Shown in pieces: positions 30,601-45,600 of a stretch of 64,000 bases of DNA. The stretch is from Ascidia mentula (lineage: Eukaryota > Chordata > Ascidiacea > Phlebobranchia > Ascidiidae). Location: contig OX387200.1 of the NCBI GenBank assembly GCA_947561715.1, forward strand, positions 14,386,501 through 14,450,500, given 5' to 3'. Position 1 is the stretch's first letter, and the number at the start of each line of letters is the position of its first letter. Under the pieces are notes generated by a model, which was not told the origin of the DNA, made no database searches, and worked only from the letters and a program-made list of their open reading frames with translations. Both the position numbers and the translations under genes were made by a program.

Positions 30601-33600
30601 GGGGGCCGTAAAGTGTCGACAGGGAAGAAGAAACACGCTTGCTTGCAACTACTTCCATCGCCTTGAAAGTTACATAGTTAAATTTGGATCACTTGAATAC
30701 TCCTTGTTTTCTGTCATGACTAAAGTTCACATGTAAGGGAAACCCTTATCTGTTTGAGGTGCACAATGAACACATGCAATGAACAGGTAATTTAAAACAA
30801 AAAAATATTTAATTAAATCGGAATTTTCAATGATAATTAAATAAGAAAGACAATAATACGACGAATTATATTGCATTTTCGCGTACAAGTCACGCACGTG
30901 GTTCACATCAAAACATAATGTTTAAACAAAAAATTGTAGATCGAAATTTCATGGCAAAACATGTATTTTATTCACTGAAAATTATTTTCGCATGTTTACG
31001 TCACTTACTTTCAAATTTTCCACATCTTCGATTTGTTTCTTTGTGTTGAACACCACAGTTGGCACGGGGGTGTCTGGGGGTCTGTAAGCCACGTCACTGG
31101 AATGAGGAAGTCGTACTCCATACAACAAGTTCAACGCTTCGCTCGTTGCTTCCTTGAACATGCGGAGGTCGGTGAGAGCGGAGAGCTTCAGGCAGCGACA
31201 GTGAACCGAACGCTGCAAGTCCCTGCAACAAAAAGTAAAAAAAATTAACATCAGGCGAAATTTTGCCCTACTACAGGATGATTCTAATATGCATAGTTGT
31301 TAGATATTTGTATGAACAATGGATAAACATCGCTTAGCCATTATTAAAGCACATGTGTCCGCCGAAGCAAAGATCCAAATAATCTTTGCTATATCAATAG
31401 ATCCGTGCAAAAAATTTTTTTTGACAAATCACATTGAAATATAACGCAACTAACCGACAGACGAAGGTTGCAAGATACTGGTAGAAGGTCAGGGATGGAA
31501 GTGCCGGAAGACTGAACTTCATAGTGACGAGTGTGTCACACAACCAGTGAACCGAAGCCACTAAACTCTGCAAGTTGCAGCGGAATCTGTCGGAGAAGAT
31601 GTCGATTCCGTTCATCACGTTGCAAGCTTGAACGCGGGATTTCAGAACAGAAGATCTGCAAAACGAGTTTTCGACAACTGGTTGTTATATTTTTCTCAAG
31701 AATTTCGAAAATGTCAGGCAAATTCAGTGACAAAACACAAGGAATAGTTTTACTGCGCTGAATCAGTTATTTTGAAAATAAATGACATATTTGATTAACA
31801 ACATTTAATATTTTCATTCCGAAATCGAACTTTTTTTAACGCCACTTGTTGTGCGTGACACAGGTGGAAACTTCACGTTTGCAGAATTACAATATGAAAT
31901 AACCTTGTGTCAAACGCATTTATTATTAAGAATACATGTTTCGCTCAAAATAAGCATCTTCAGTTCTAAAGGAATTTTAACAATAAATGCGTTTGACACA
32001 AGGTTATTTTATATTGTAATTCTGCATATTTGATTAAATTTGAACTGACACTAAAAAAACGAACTATTGATAAAAATCATCTGTGTCAATAAATTTAGAG
32101 GTAAAATTTATATGGACAACCTTGACTTTGAGGGAGAAGTTAGGAGTGAAGATTCGGACACAGTAGGAACAACTTCGTAAGATGCGTAATCGAAATCAGC
32201 GGTTGGATGAGGAAGGGAGGATCGGAAGATTGCTCGGACGAGATCAGCCGCCACAAGAGCACATCCAGTCTTCATGCTCACATCAACTGCCGTCAATTCG
32301 CCTAAAAATTGTCAACAGTTTAGAAGGGAGGAATTTGATTTGCGAAAAACGACAATACTTTTTTTAACTTCACAGAAGAAATATTTTACTCAAGCATCGC
32401 AGGTGTCTAGTTTTTGCAAATAAAAAACAATAGTGTTTTGTAGGGTTGAAGACAGACTTTAACCTATCGTGTCTCATTAGTGCAGCAGTTGACTTACGAC
32501 GGTCTTGTCGGATGAGTAGCCAGACAGAGACTACTCCACTTAGTGGGGACTTTGGAGTTGACATTATTTGCTTTCTTTTGCAGTGATACCGAATCGATAA
32601 ATACGATAATAAAGTTTTACTATAGATAGAGTGAAAAGAAAGCCACGTTACCAATTTTACAAGTGAGTGAAATGGCCAGAAGACATCCCCATACGCCACA
32701 AGTTTTCAGGAAGTGTGAGGGAATGTTGTCATTATCCTTCACCGAACTTCTCCACTGATGAATGGAATCCTTTAATCCAAGAATCTAAACAACAAAAGTC
32801 ATTTGATGAAGTGGTAGGACACGATAATTTCTTTGCGACTCACGTTATCAAGAGCGGTGTTCCACCATTTGTGGGCAGCGCGTTTGTTGCCTTGGTGATA
32901 GAAGAGATCTGCGAGTTCATTGGAAGCTTGCGCAACCATATCTCGCTCGCCGTGAGACATCAACAGTTCGATTGTTCTGAGAAAAACAGTTGTAAACATA
33001 AACAATATCACAACAAAACTTTTCGTTTAGCAATAATTCCTAATTTCAGAGACAAAAAAGCAGAATCCAAACAAGGTAACAAAGTGCCTTGAATGATGTG
33101 ACGTACGGAATTAACCGAGATTTATCTGGCAGTGCATTGTAATTTTTGTTTTGTTTTTTGGAGCCAAGCCAGGCTGACCGACTGAATAAATCTTTGTGGA
33201 TCCGGCCCGCGCGACGTTTTTGGGGGACCCCAGGTCTATGTGACGACGGATTGTTTGTGTTAAGCACACATATACCTTATAGCGTGTACACCATGTACTT
33301 TAAGTTTACCTTAATTTAAATGTATTTTGCTTTGCAACTTATGTACATGTGCATGCTGGCCTCGATTAACCCTGGCTACATTGGGGATCACAACTTACAA
33401 ATAATACAAAGAGAAAAAAAAACAAGTTGTTTAGCACTCGGCACCACAACAAACACATCACGACATATGTACCTGTTGTATGACTGGATGACGGTGGAAA
33501 GTTGAGACGAAGCTAGTGTTTCGATGACGTCAGTTGAATGGAAGTCAAGGTTTGTGACGTCAGGAGGGCTGGACGAGTGTGGTTCTTCGTGCTTGGATGT

Positions 33601-36600
33601 AAATTCAACGCAAGAACTCGCCGAGTCCAGTCTGAATATTATAAAGAAAATAAAATTGATGGCAGTTTGAAAGCAATTTAACAGATATCTTTTTGGCTAA
33701 ATACACATGTATAAATTTTCGGACACTACTCATTTGCAGTTTTGTCGTTTCGGTGTTAAAACACGAATGACGGCAATTCAAAGTAGGCACATTGAAAACA
33801 CGGAGACTATATTACAAGCTTAAACAATTCTTCATACTTGGCGCTTGTTTTCCGTGATTTCGCGCCGCGGCTGTGTTGAGAGGCCAAATATATTGACAGC
33901 AATCTCCGCGAATGCTGCAACGCCCTGGACATGTACTGAGACTGCGACATCGCCATGCGCAGCAATTCCATGCTGTGGAATAATACATTATTGGGTAACA
34001 TTAGTTTAACTAAGCAATTCGTTCAGATTACCTGTGGACAGGATCAAATGGCACACAAGAGAGCGCTAGAGCGCGTCTTCCGCTTCCGTATACGTCATGA
34101 GAAGCGGGATCAATATGACCACCAACACCAATAGAAGATGCATCGCTGAGAAAGTTGACTTGCAAGTTGTGGCGCAGGTAATCCCTGTAAACGCGAAGTT
34201 TTGGATTTGAGTTAAAAACGTCTAAAAAGTAAAAGAGTCCGAATGTTTTGGTCGCAGTATTCAAACTTCAGTAAAATCAAAACGGTGTAGACGTAGAAAA
34301 ATTCTGTTGCAGGGGGTTTGTACATGTTGAAACCGAGACCAACCACGTCAATACATAAAGACATATTGTCAACGTTGACTACTAATGCCGTATTACAGTC
34401 ACAATACAGTCAGTCTATCCACACACCTGTTGTCGACTTTCTTTTTTCCCAACTCTTGTGCGGCACCGACAAAGTGCGACTGCGGATGTTGCTCGCCCGC
34501 GTAAATTCTCACTCTGTCTCGCAGTCTGTGCTGAGCGTGGATGAGGACGGGGCTGACGATGTCGCTGTAGCGATCATGAGTGAGGGCCGAGAAACGCAAG
34601 CAGATATCAACCAAACCCTCCCATCTGTTTATGAGTAAATAAAAACTTTTAATGGAAGTCGTGATTGTTTTTTCCAAAAATAAAAGCAAAATTTCAAATA
34701 TGCAGGTGTTATTTGACTTTCGTGGGTGTTGCATTTAAATTGTTCCTTATTGCGAAACGCTCCAAATTCACCTTGATTCAAAGTGCAGAAGTTGAAGAGC
34801 TTGCATGACGATATGTTTCACAAGCGGGACGTCGGCGAGACTGACGTCATCCACATATTCCTCAAACCTAAGTGAAGTTCCCCCTTTAACGCTCGTCATG
34901 TCACCAACAAAACTCGTCACCGGCCAAATTCCACCTAGCTTAACGTTCTGCATCTGAACCAGCATATCCAGTAGCAAATCCGCCGCAATGGCAACAGGCT
35001 GCCACACAACCGCTCTGTGAAAGAAAGTAATTAGAGATTCCCGGGTTAACAGAAGCCAGCATTATAAAGTTTCGTAGAAGCAAATGCAGTAGTCGAGAAT
35101 TTTATGATACAGACGTTTCGATTGTTGTACTACAATCATTTTCAGTGTAAAATGCAGGCGAGTCGGCAAAAAACAAATTTAGCTGTTATGTACACAATAA
35201 CATGCAACCCATAACGACGAGATTCGGTATTTACCTGATTTGTTCCACAGTCACTGTCGGTTCCACGTTGTCGGTCATTGCTTGCAGGGAAGACGCTAGA
35301 GAAGACATTAGGGATTTCGCGATATTCTGTAGGAGGGTCCAGTGACGGCCGCGGTGAGCAAGAACCAAACCACGGCGAAAACTCAACATCGAAGTCTGGT
35401 GAAAAAACTCTGATGGTTTGATGTTTTGAAAATGTTTGCTAAGATTTAACATTACACTTGTAAGGGACACGGCAATAAACGCTAAAAACAATAATTACAG
35501 ACATGACGTATTAAATCCTCCCAATTGACGTTTGAAAGGTTATGACAAAAGTGATCATAAGTCGTTTGTTTGATGTTGTTCACGATATATATATTATCGG
35601 TACCGCTTACAAATAGACAAACGCTGTTACTGAGTCTTTGTTGGCCATAAAAATAGCATGGGATTTAAAGTACTCAAACTTTCATTTGAAACGCCAAAGG
35701 TAAAAACTTGAACATTGCTCTGTTTCGCGTAAGGCAGTACTTAAAACACACTAACGTCCCCGCCCTTCGCGTATTTATCACCTTGAAGCAATCTAGTAAT
35801 ACTGATGGTTGAAGGGCTTGAACTTCCAGGTCGAATGTTTGAGCTGATAATATAGAGGTGGGGGAATTTGTTCTCTGTGTGCGTCCACTGTCAGGTCGAC
35901 CCCCAGCTTCATCTTCAGTCACCGCTGAAACCGATGTCGGTTGTGGAGGAGGAACTGGTTCGGCAACTTGACGGTCGAATAAATAAACATTTTTTCATAA
36001 CAGAAACACGTTTATATATCTGTACATAAACTTTTTTAAAACAATATTGGTTTTTGAGGGTAAGGGTGTGGTGATAAACATTTGGGCTGATGTAGTTCAA
36101 CTTGGGCTGATGTAGTTTTGTAATTTGGAAAGGAGAAATTTAAGTGCCAGAAGAACAATTCCCATTAATTAATATGCCTGGCAGCAAAAATTAAAGTATA
36201 GACAATGAGTTAAGTTTGCACGGGATAATTTAAAGTATGTGCGGGGTCACAATCGGTCTGGACCAAAAATAAACACGCTGCTTTTTGATGCATTGGATTT
36301 ATTATGGAAACTTATCCGATTTTAAAATAAGATTTATCGTTTCTTGCAAATAAAAGCGTTTCTAGCGTTTAGAAGATTGCCCGTAAAAATAAGCACAATA
36401 TGTAGCAACCCTGATTACATTTGACACGCTAATGTGGTTTCCATTTAGCACATAAGGGTTCATTTGAGATTTTCTTGCCATGTTTTGTACCCAACCGTGC
36501 GCACAATAGGTATTATGTTAAACAATAATCGCGTCGGCAATTCGGGATCGGGGTGAATTCAACTTACCGAGTGATGATGAGATTGCGATTTGTGCGGCCT

Positions 36601-39600
36601 TTTCAAGAGCTCGAACTACTTCCGTTTCTGCCTCTGAATGACACTCATGGAATTGCTGTTGATTTGTGTCGCTCCAACCAACCACGAGAGTTCCACACGT
36701 GTCAAATGACCACCAACCCTGGATGAAACGCACATGGAAATAATTGCTTTGTTTAGGGCAAAATCGCTCAACTGTGCAGGTCATTTCTGTAATTAAGTGT
36801 GCGTTATTGTTGGCAAAGCTTATTATGGTAAAGACAAAACTGATATTTTGGAATATTTTCAAGAACGGTTTTTGAATTATAGACATGCGAAAAAACAACA
36901 AGAAAACGAACGTGCGAACACAATGTGTACTTTTAGCAGTAATATCTTCCACTGTGAAAACACTAATTTTCAGCGTACGATTGTATTTTAGACTTACTGT
37001 CATTGTATACAATTACCTGATCAAGGTATTCAACCGTTTGGGACTTAGGGGTCTTAACTCCCAGCATCTGATTCCTTTCACGAATCTTATCAAGAAAAAC
37101 GTCGTAATGCAATAGCGCCATCAAGTGGTTAAATTCGGCTCGCCACGGCATTTCATCGGATGATATCTACGACAAAAACAATATGATAAATGGTCAAGAA
37201 AATGAAATCTATACAGGAGATGACACTAATAAAATCATTTAATCGTTGTTTAAAGGCTATACGTGGGGATAATTTGTCAATTCTTCGGCAGAGCTGTTTT
37301 TTCACCAACCTTTCGCAATTTTTTACGTTTTACTGAGTTTCGGTAAAACTCAACGTAGTGTTGTTCGAGAAGACAGAGGGCGTTAATTTCCGCTTCCTCT
37401 TGTCCTTCACTGGTCGGGTTCGGTCCACTTCTCTTGCGAAGAATCGCTAGTTTCTTTTGTTTATCCCTGAGCGAAGGTTTCAGTGCAGTGATTACAGAAG
37501 CAGCGTCACACAAGGCACCAATCTGAAGTTTTTGCTTATTTTTTTAAACATTTTCAGCTTTTTCATTGATACTGCGACAGAACGCACGAAAATATTTGAA
37601 TTTTGCTTACCAAATCCTTTCAAGAGTTTGTTTTAACTAACTAAAAAAATTACCTTCAATTGACTTTAAAATGAAGCTTTTTCACAATCTACAGAATATC
37701 CGTCAAATTTAAATAAAGGAATTTATGAATATAAAATTAAGGTCCGTATATCTATACTACGTGGTCGGACAACCAAATTTCTCTAACTTACTTCTGCTTT
37801 GCTTTGGACTTCTTGGCCGCATCCTGCGAAAACTCCACGACAGCCGCTGCATACTTCCGAGCTTCGTCTCCCTGGACAGCCACTCCACCAGGCTGCTTCG
37901 AGACTACCGAGCGATTAACGGCGAACGTGTCGTTGCGACGATGAAGGTTGGTAAGAACTTCCTTGGACCACTCTATGGCCAGGTCGATTTGCTGGAGACG
38001 TAACGCCTTCCGAAGTACCTAAAACAATTGCAACATATTTTGGAAAAGCATCAGATCAAAGCAACAATAATCTCGAAATAAATACGATGCTTAATGTAAT
38101 AACTACTAAATTTAACTACTAAACGCATCATGGGCGAACTTCACCCAAACAACATAAATCCCCAACTTACGAAAACGAAAAACTCCAAATATCTGTTGCG
38201 ACGACGAAACTTTGCCAGTTCCCTGTACGCCACAATTGGTTTCATGCGGCAAAGACGAGCGAGAATTTGCGAAGCGTCTTCAAATCCTGTTAGCTCGCCG
38301 GCGGCTCGTGTTTCTCGCGACATTTCGGCCAAACGTTCTTCCAATGCTGCCAGTTCCAAGTTCGACACAACTTCAGGAACCGCTGCCTTTCTGGATCTGT
38401 AAAAGGCCATAATTTGGTGATATGTTTTATCCTGTGCATGAATGGAAATAGTATAATTAGATAAAATGATCAGATGTAAGCCACGGTTCGAATGGCAATT
38501 TTTTTTTTTAAGTTTGGTTTCTAGTTTGTTTGGAATGGCTTCGGTACTCGGAATTATATATTAGTTTCTGATAAATTTCAATAATTCTGCAGACATGTTA
38601 AATTCCAGCAAATTTGCTATAAAACTTGCACACGTATTCGCTGCTATTTCTTGACACCTAAAGTGTTAAAATCACACAAATGATATATTTCCCACTTGTT
38701 TCGCTTTGCACTACTTTGCTCTTCCGAATTCGCACTTTCGCCCAAAACGAACGAATTTCCCTCCATCCGGAGCATCTGTTTACCAGACTCTATGGCACTC
38801 AACGCCGCTTGGTTTTTCCCATAAGCCTTTGTCACCTGTAGTTCAAAATAGGTTGTGTGAAGAGACAAAAGACATAGAATTTCCTCAGGCAACAAACCTT
38901 GGCAATGTAGTTTGTGAGCACCGCCACCATGTGGTGAAGAGATTCGGTGATGTGGGATGATTTCTTTAGTTTGAGTGCTCCACTCACCTCTTGCAGAGCG
39001 GAATGACATCTCGATGCAACCTTGGTGTATATTGTGATAGTGTTTAGTATGAAATGAAGAAAACAAACAATGAAATTTATTCATTTCAACCAATGTATGA
39101 TCGTTCTTGAGTAAGTTTGGGGAAAATGATTCAGAAAATAGGGCAATATCTTATGTATATATATTACAAGTGTGTTGATACCTGTAGGACTGGGATGACA
39201 GACACATCGGCTTGTATGATGGGTGCGATCAAACCGTATGTTTGCACAACAGCTTGAAGTAACATGGATGTGTCGTTCAACCAACCAGCTATTTCCATGA
39301 CGACCAGCATACGTTCACATTCCCGTAAACGCGAAATTTGACCTTTAAAGTAGATAAAAGAACGTACAAGAAAAGTATATATACGTATACGTGGTACAGT
39401 AGTGACTTGTTTATACATGGCCTTGAGTACAAGACAACGTTTCAAAAAATGTACAGATAATAAAAATATTAGCAAAAATACACATGTACAAATGTATACA
39501 ATTTGTATATTTAACACACGGTTATTTATGCAAACTTGTCGTTTTTATCATTTTATCTTAAAATTAAATTTTAACACAGTGAAAGTTAATTTTGATCATT

Positions 39601-42600
39601 AGTTCAAATATCGCCACATTAACAACCAAAAATTCAACCCACTTGGCATGAGTGGACCCTTGGTGCACAACTTATTGCAGAATACTTCGTTCTCACGCAC
39701 GGCTGTTTCCACGCCAACGAAAATTGACGTCAGAGCGTGACGTAGCAGCACCGGCGAACTTGCGAGCGCCACCTGCTGGTCGAGGTGGTAGGTGGTAAGT
39801 GCGAAGTCTTGGCGAGAAGTGCTGGTCCAAGCTTCAGTGGAGATGTTAGACTCGGTTTCAACAAAATGGTTCCACAAAACTGTGCAAGCTTGTTTGGAAA
39901 CACTGATGCAACCAAGTTTGTAGCTCATCTGTAAGTTAACAAACAAATATATTGAGATTGAGATGAACGTTTTTTGTCTGTTTCGTCGCATACTATAGTT
40001 TAACTACAATTGTCCAGAAGCTTATGGTGACTAACGGAAAAGTAATAGTGGCACTCTACGACGAAAAACTAACTGTATCTGTTTTAAGCAGCAATGTTAC
40101 TGCGATGCTGGCTAATCCGACATATATTTTCAGGTAAATGAATTTTTTCCGTTTACTACTTTTTAACTGTGTATAAAAAAGTCACCAGCATAATATAATA
40201 ACCGTAGAGTTATTGCGTAAGGGAAACAAAGCACCAAGTCGTACCTGCGCCAGAAAGCCCCAAGTTGATAGCACAGAAAGCGGGTGGCAAGCGACGATAG
40301 AACGTCCTGTTGTACCGACAGATCCTCCTATCAGTTTTCCGTCGCTAGTGTATGCTGCCACAGCAAACACGTACCTCTGGTTCGGTTCCAAACCGTCCAC
40401 CCGTAACTCACAATTCCTTCCAGCAGGTACTTCTTCACCCGTTCCTAGGGATCAAATGAGATGAGATTAATTGGTTTTCTTTCTATAAGTTGTTGTAGGA
40501 AAGCATTCATCGGCAAATTAGTAATACTAGCTTAAGTGCGTTGTTGACCGCAGGTAGTCCATGTTGCATGAAAGATATTTCATTGATTATCTCAGCAAGT
40601 TATTTTTAATCCAGGTTATGATGTAGCACGATTGCATTACGTGATCTAAATACAAAAATACACCATTTTAATACCCAATGTTGAAACACGTACCTGGTAG
40701 GTAATAGTCATTCAGACGCACTTTGACATTAGAACCAGCAGCAAGCCTGCCAAATATTCTGTACCACGCAACCTGCGATTTAATGCAATATAAACTTTTG
40801 AAAATCACCGCGTAAAAAGTTTATTGTTGGAGCCCATACCTTGGCACCATCCGGAGAAAAATAAGCTGGTTTGAATGTCATCGAACCTGGAGATCTGGAG
40901 AGAAGAATTGGAGGAGGAGGAATTGGGGAATATTCCTCATCAGATTCACTTCTGTTCAACCTCAGCCAACTATCTTCAAACAATCTATAAAACACAATAA
41001 CATTTGAATTTTTTCTTCAGCTCTAAGGCCAAAAACTGTTTGAAAAAGCTTAGTTATCTGTTGTGTCTGTTTTAGAAATCTCCATAATCAGCCTGCATGC
41101 AAAAGTGATACAAAAATATGGCACCACTTAAATACAAATAGGAAAATTCAACTAAAGCTCAATGTCCATGCATGAAACCCAACCATAACACTGGGTATAG
41201 CACTTACGCCTTTTCTTCAGCTTGGGCTTTTTGAATGGTTGCAGCAGCTTTTGTTAGTAACTTCTCAGTTTTGGAATCATCGGACGATTGCTGGTCGGCC
41301 TTCTGCATCAACATAATCGCTTTGGAAAGAACGGAACCGCCAACACTTGCGTTCAAACTCGATTCAGTCAAACTCTTTATAGCACTGAAAAAAAATATAG
41401 TTTTACTAAAATAAGCACAATTTCAGCTAAATACTTTTTAGCTCACTTTATTCGAATGTCGTTTACAAGTTGATAAAGGGTATCTGTACAAGGACTAGTA
41501 AAATGATTTGTGATTATAAACAAAGCACACCTTACACAATAGAACATACATGAACCAAACTGTATAATTGTTTATGACAACATCTTACATCATGGATGTA
41601 GTTCTGCTGGAGATATTCCCTTCATGCTGCAGTGATTGTTGGGAAGCATTATAATTAATTAGTTTTAATGCAATCCTGTGATGTATTGTGAGCAACTCCA
41701 CATGGAGATCACGAATAAATTGTTCAGATGTTGGAGTAAAATCATCCACTATCTGAAAATGTAAGAAAACCCAATGCAATGCTTTTGTGAAATCATCTTT
41801 GTGAAAATGTAAAATTGGGGAAAAGAGTATTTGGGAATGGTGATTGGTAAACTTATAAACCATAAAATTTCTACATAATAAATGTCTCTTTTAATAATTT
41901 TCCATTATTTTCATGAAAAGAATTACTTGCACATTGTGTTTTTGGCACCTGTTCATCTTTAGGCATCCAGGAAATGTCAGCCACAAACTTAGCATCATTA
42001 GTTGCCATGTTTGACCGACCAGCTGTTAGTGATTCTATTCCATCTTTAACTACTTGCAGTGCATTGCCTAGCTGTGATGCTGGGGAAAGTTGTAAGGTTG
42101 AATGCATGGAATGCCTGGAAGCGTTTCCGATATCATCTGCTTGATATGGGGATCCTAATAGTAAAAAACACAATTTTATTGTTAATATTCATGAAAATTA
42201 TTCAACAAAGTAGTTCACAAAAATCCCTAAGCACTATAATTTGTGATAGTTTCTGATTTTAATATGTTCATGGCAGACACTCGTTCTGTTTTCAATCATA
42301 TACTAATCAAAGGAGAAGAATACAGAATAAGAAAAAATATGATAAGATTAAACCAAACATCATATATTGAACCTCAACTGACCTTCTGTGCCTGCAAAAG
42401 ATTCCAAAGCAAGGGACAGTCTCAAGGAAACCTCTGCTATAAGTTCAGGATCAACTGCTCCAATTCCACTCCACATTAAGGATGAATGAACAATGCTCAA
42501 AATATGAATCCACTGCACAATAAAATGCAGCTGTGTGTCTTAAGGGTGTGGACTATGGAGAGACAGAATTAACTTACTTTTCCAGGACTTCCAGTTTTTT

Positions 42601-45600
42601 GTAGTATACTGCCCATATCTGTCCTTGAACCAGAATGAAATTTTCCAAAAACCATCTTACATTTTTGCCATAACAGCAGACTTGCATCCACAATCATGTC
42701 TCTATGAAGGTAAACACAAACTTTGTGACAATAATTAAAAAGAAAACTTTTACTTCAATGATTGAAAACAGAAATTAGCTTGTTGTAACTCAAAACAATT
42801 AGTCATGAAATCCAACGACTAGGCTCAAAACATGTTTTACATAAAATTAAACTTGTGCTCTTAGCACTTTTGACAAACTTGAACAAATATACAAAATTCC
42901 AGACCTGTCAATAAGAACATCCAAGTCCAAGCCTTGTGGAGAGAACAAGGCAGGTTCATTTATGCAGTAAAAAACTGTCTCAGCCATGTTAACCAAGTCA
43001 TCGCTGATCTGCACGGAACGAATAGACCCTTGGGTCGGAGGAGGTGCGACCGAATCAGCAGTATCATCACCACCCGAGGGCATCACAGAGCCACTGGTAG
43101 TAGTGGCAATTCGCTTTTGGGAACGTGAGTGAACCAATCGTTCCATCACAAGGAGCAAGGCAAGGCATAGTTCTGTTCCACTGTGCTCACTTGATCCATC
43201 TTGTTGCGTGCCATCCCCGGATTTCTACACCAAAGAAAGAAACAGAATTCATGACAATAATATTAAATCAAAACTGTATAATTTGGACAACACGTTACAG
43301 TTCTATATATTCAAAAGAGAATTAATAATCATTGAGATCAAGTTGGATACCAAATCAATCGCCATTGAACGAAAGGTGCCACAGAGTGGACATCTCTGTG
43401 CATGCCAGATTAAAAGCTAGTCCAGTTGCACTGATAAGACCTTATAGGTCAAAACAGTGTGCACTACTGTCTGCAGCTGAAAAATTGCAATCATGTTACC
43501 TGGTTATTGGTTATGTAGAATTGAGTGGTTAAAAATTGATTTCTAAAACCCCCTAAAATGATGCTGGTTATCTAGTGCAGAATCTCCTTACCTTGATATA
43601 GATCAAAGCACAATCAAGCATGGTATTAAATGTTGACCATTGCTCAAAGCAAAATGCAAGCTTGATAAATCTGACAACACTTATTAGTGTCACCCCATCC
43701 TCACCTTGAAACAAAATTATTTGAAAATTAACAAAATGTCAATGATTGTAACATGCTAGACCCACCAGCTGCAGCAAGTTGTATCAATGACTTGTCATGT
43801 CTGACTCCAGCTAAAACTGAGTGATCAGCCCCACTTGCCATGTGACTTTTGCTTCCTCCACCACCTACGCAAGCCCAGAGTGATCATAAATGCTTGGACA
43901 AGTTACATTGATAGATAATGCATTTAGAATTATTATTTTCGTCAGCAAATCGCATGATAAAAGAACCTCCAAAAACCTTAAATTCACACTTTTGTTTTTA
44001 AATTACCCGCTATAATTTCTTTTCCAGCAAAGAACAGTTCAGCAGTGACATCATTTAAATCAGAATCAGAAGATGATGGTCCAGTTTGTAAAGTTCTTCT
44101 GTGTGAATCTGATAGTGCTTCCAATATAGCAAGAAACTGAGCTGCTCCCCCTTCAAACATTTCACTCAGCAACTTTTCAGTGACAGTTCTGGGCCAAGTC
44201 AACTACACAAATAAAACTCTGTGTGACATAAGTTTTTTTTTGTAAATAGCATTAAAAAAAACTTAAACAAAATGCAGTTCACTTGATACCTGGGCAGCTT
44301 CTTTCAGGTTATTTTTTACTTTAGGTCTTAACATTCCTTTTGGTTTTCTTCTTGTTTCATAAACACTTCTCTTGAAAACCATGGATGCCATTTTTGCTGT
44401 GGCCTAATTCACGGTAAACTTTTACAAATCAAGTTAGGATAAAACAACACAGTAAAACAGGCTTGAACCTGGCGAAAAACAAGCTGAGTGTTGACACTTT
44501 CAGAGCTGTCACTCAATCTCTCCAACTCACTAAGTTCCTGCAATTTGCCAAGTGCTCTTCGGGCAAAGGCCTAAGAAAATAAATAAATCATTGTGTGACA
44601 TAGCATAAAACTTTACTATCATTGTACCTCAGCATGATGCCCAGCCTTGCAGTCATAGTATGCCAAACACACTGCAGAATACAATGTAACTCGCCAAGTC
44701 AGGTATTTAACTCCAAGCAGGGGAACTGATGTTTCCATAGTAACTGCTGCCCACAAAAGAAACTCTATTGCCTAAATTAAAACAAATTAGGCAAGTAAAC
44801 ATCAGAGATCAAGATTTTACAGTAACAAAATACCTTTATAGAATTTCCAGAGGTCATTAACAACCTGCAAATTTGGTACATAACAATTGTGCAGTTGTAC
44901 AGAATCCAGAATAAAGATTCATATGACAACAGACATTGCATGAATGTCCTTAATCCATGTAATATTCTTTGAATCTTTTCAACAGAGTCGCACATATTCA
45001 GGCTGGAGTCCAATTCAAAAATACTCTTGTACTCACACATGTAAATACCCTGTGAATTTTAATAAATATTTTTTCTAAACATGTTTCAAAATGAAGTTAT
45101 GCACAATGCCAGTAACTACCAAAATAGCTCTTGAAGTAAGAACGCTATCTTGCATGTCCTGTTTGTCATCAAAATATGTTTCTTTGTATTGCTGTACATC
45201 ATAGGTGTAGTTATAAGGAAGCTGTTTGTAGCGTGTCTGTATATATCTTCCAAAACACTGACGACTTGCAACATCATAGAAGCCATGTTGGTGCAGATAA
45301 TCTCCAACTTCAATAAGTTTGTTGTAAAATAGTTCAAGGGGAAGACGCGGTTCAAACTTGTTCCATATGTCAAACAACCAATTCGACCTGCAGAAAACTT
45401 ACAATTATGAACAACAGTTGGGATATATAATCTGTATGTAAATAAAAATCTATGTACGTTAATAAAAATCAGTGAATCCTGATATAAATCTCTAGAAAAA
45501 AGCACACTGACAACTGTCATCCATTTTGGTTCATGGTATATTAGGTGCACAGTTTTGTCAGAAATTGTATGCATGTGTTTAAACTAACTACCAATGCAAA

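Noticed and set aside
36518..37012. A 164-codon minus-strand frame
   Set aside because: It joins intron sequence to a CFAP54 exon (36560-36723). Only the C-terminal part is coding and belongs to CFAP54.
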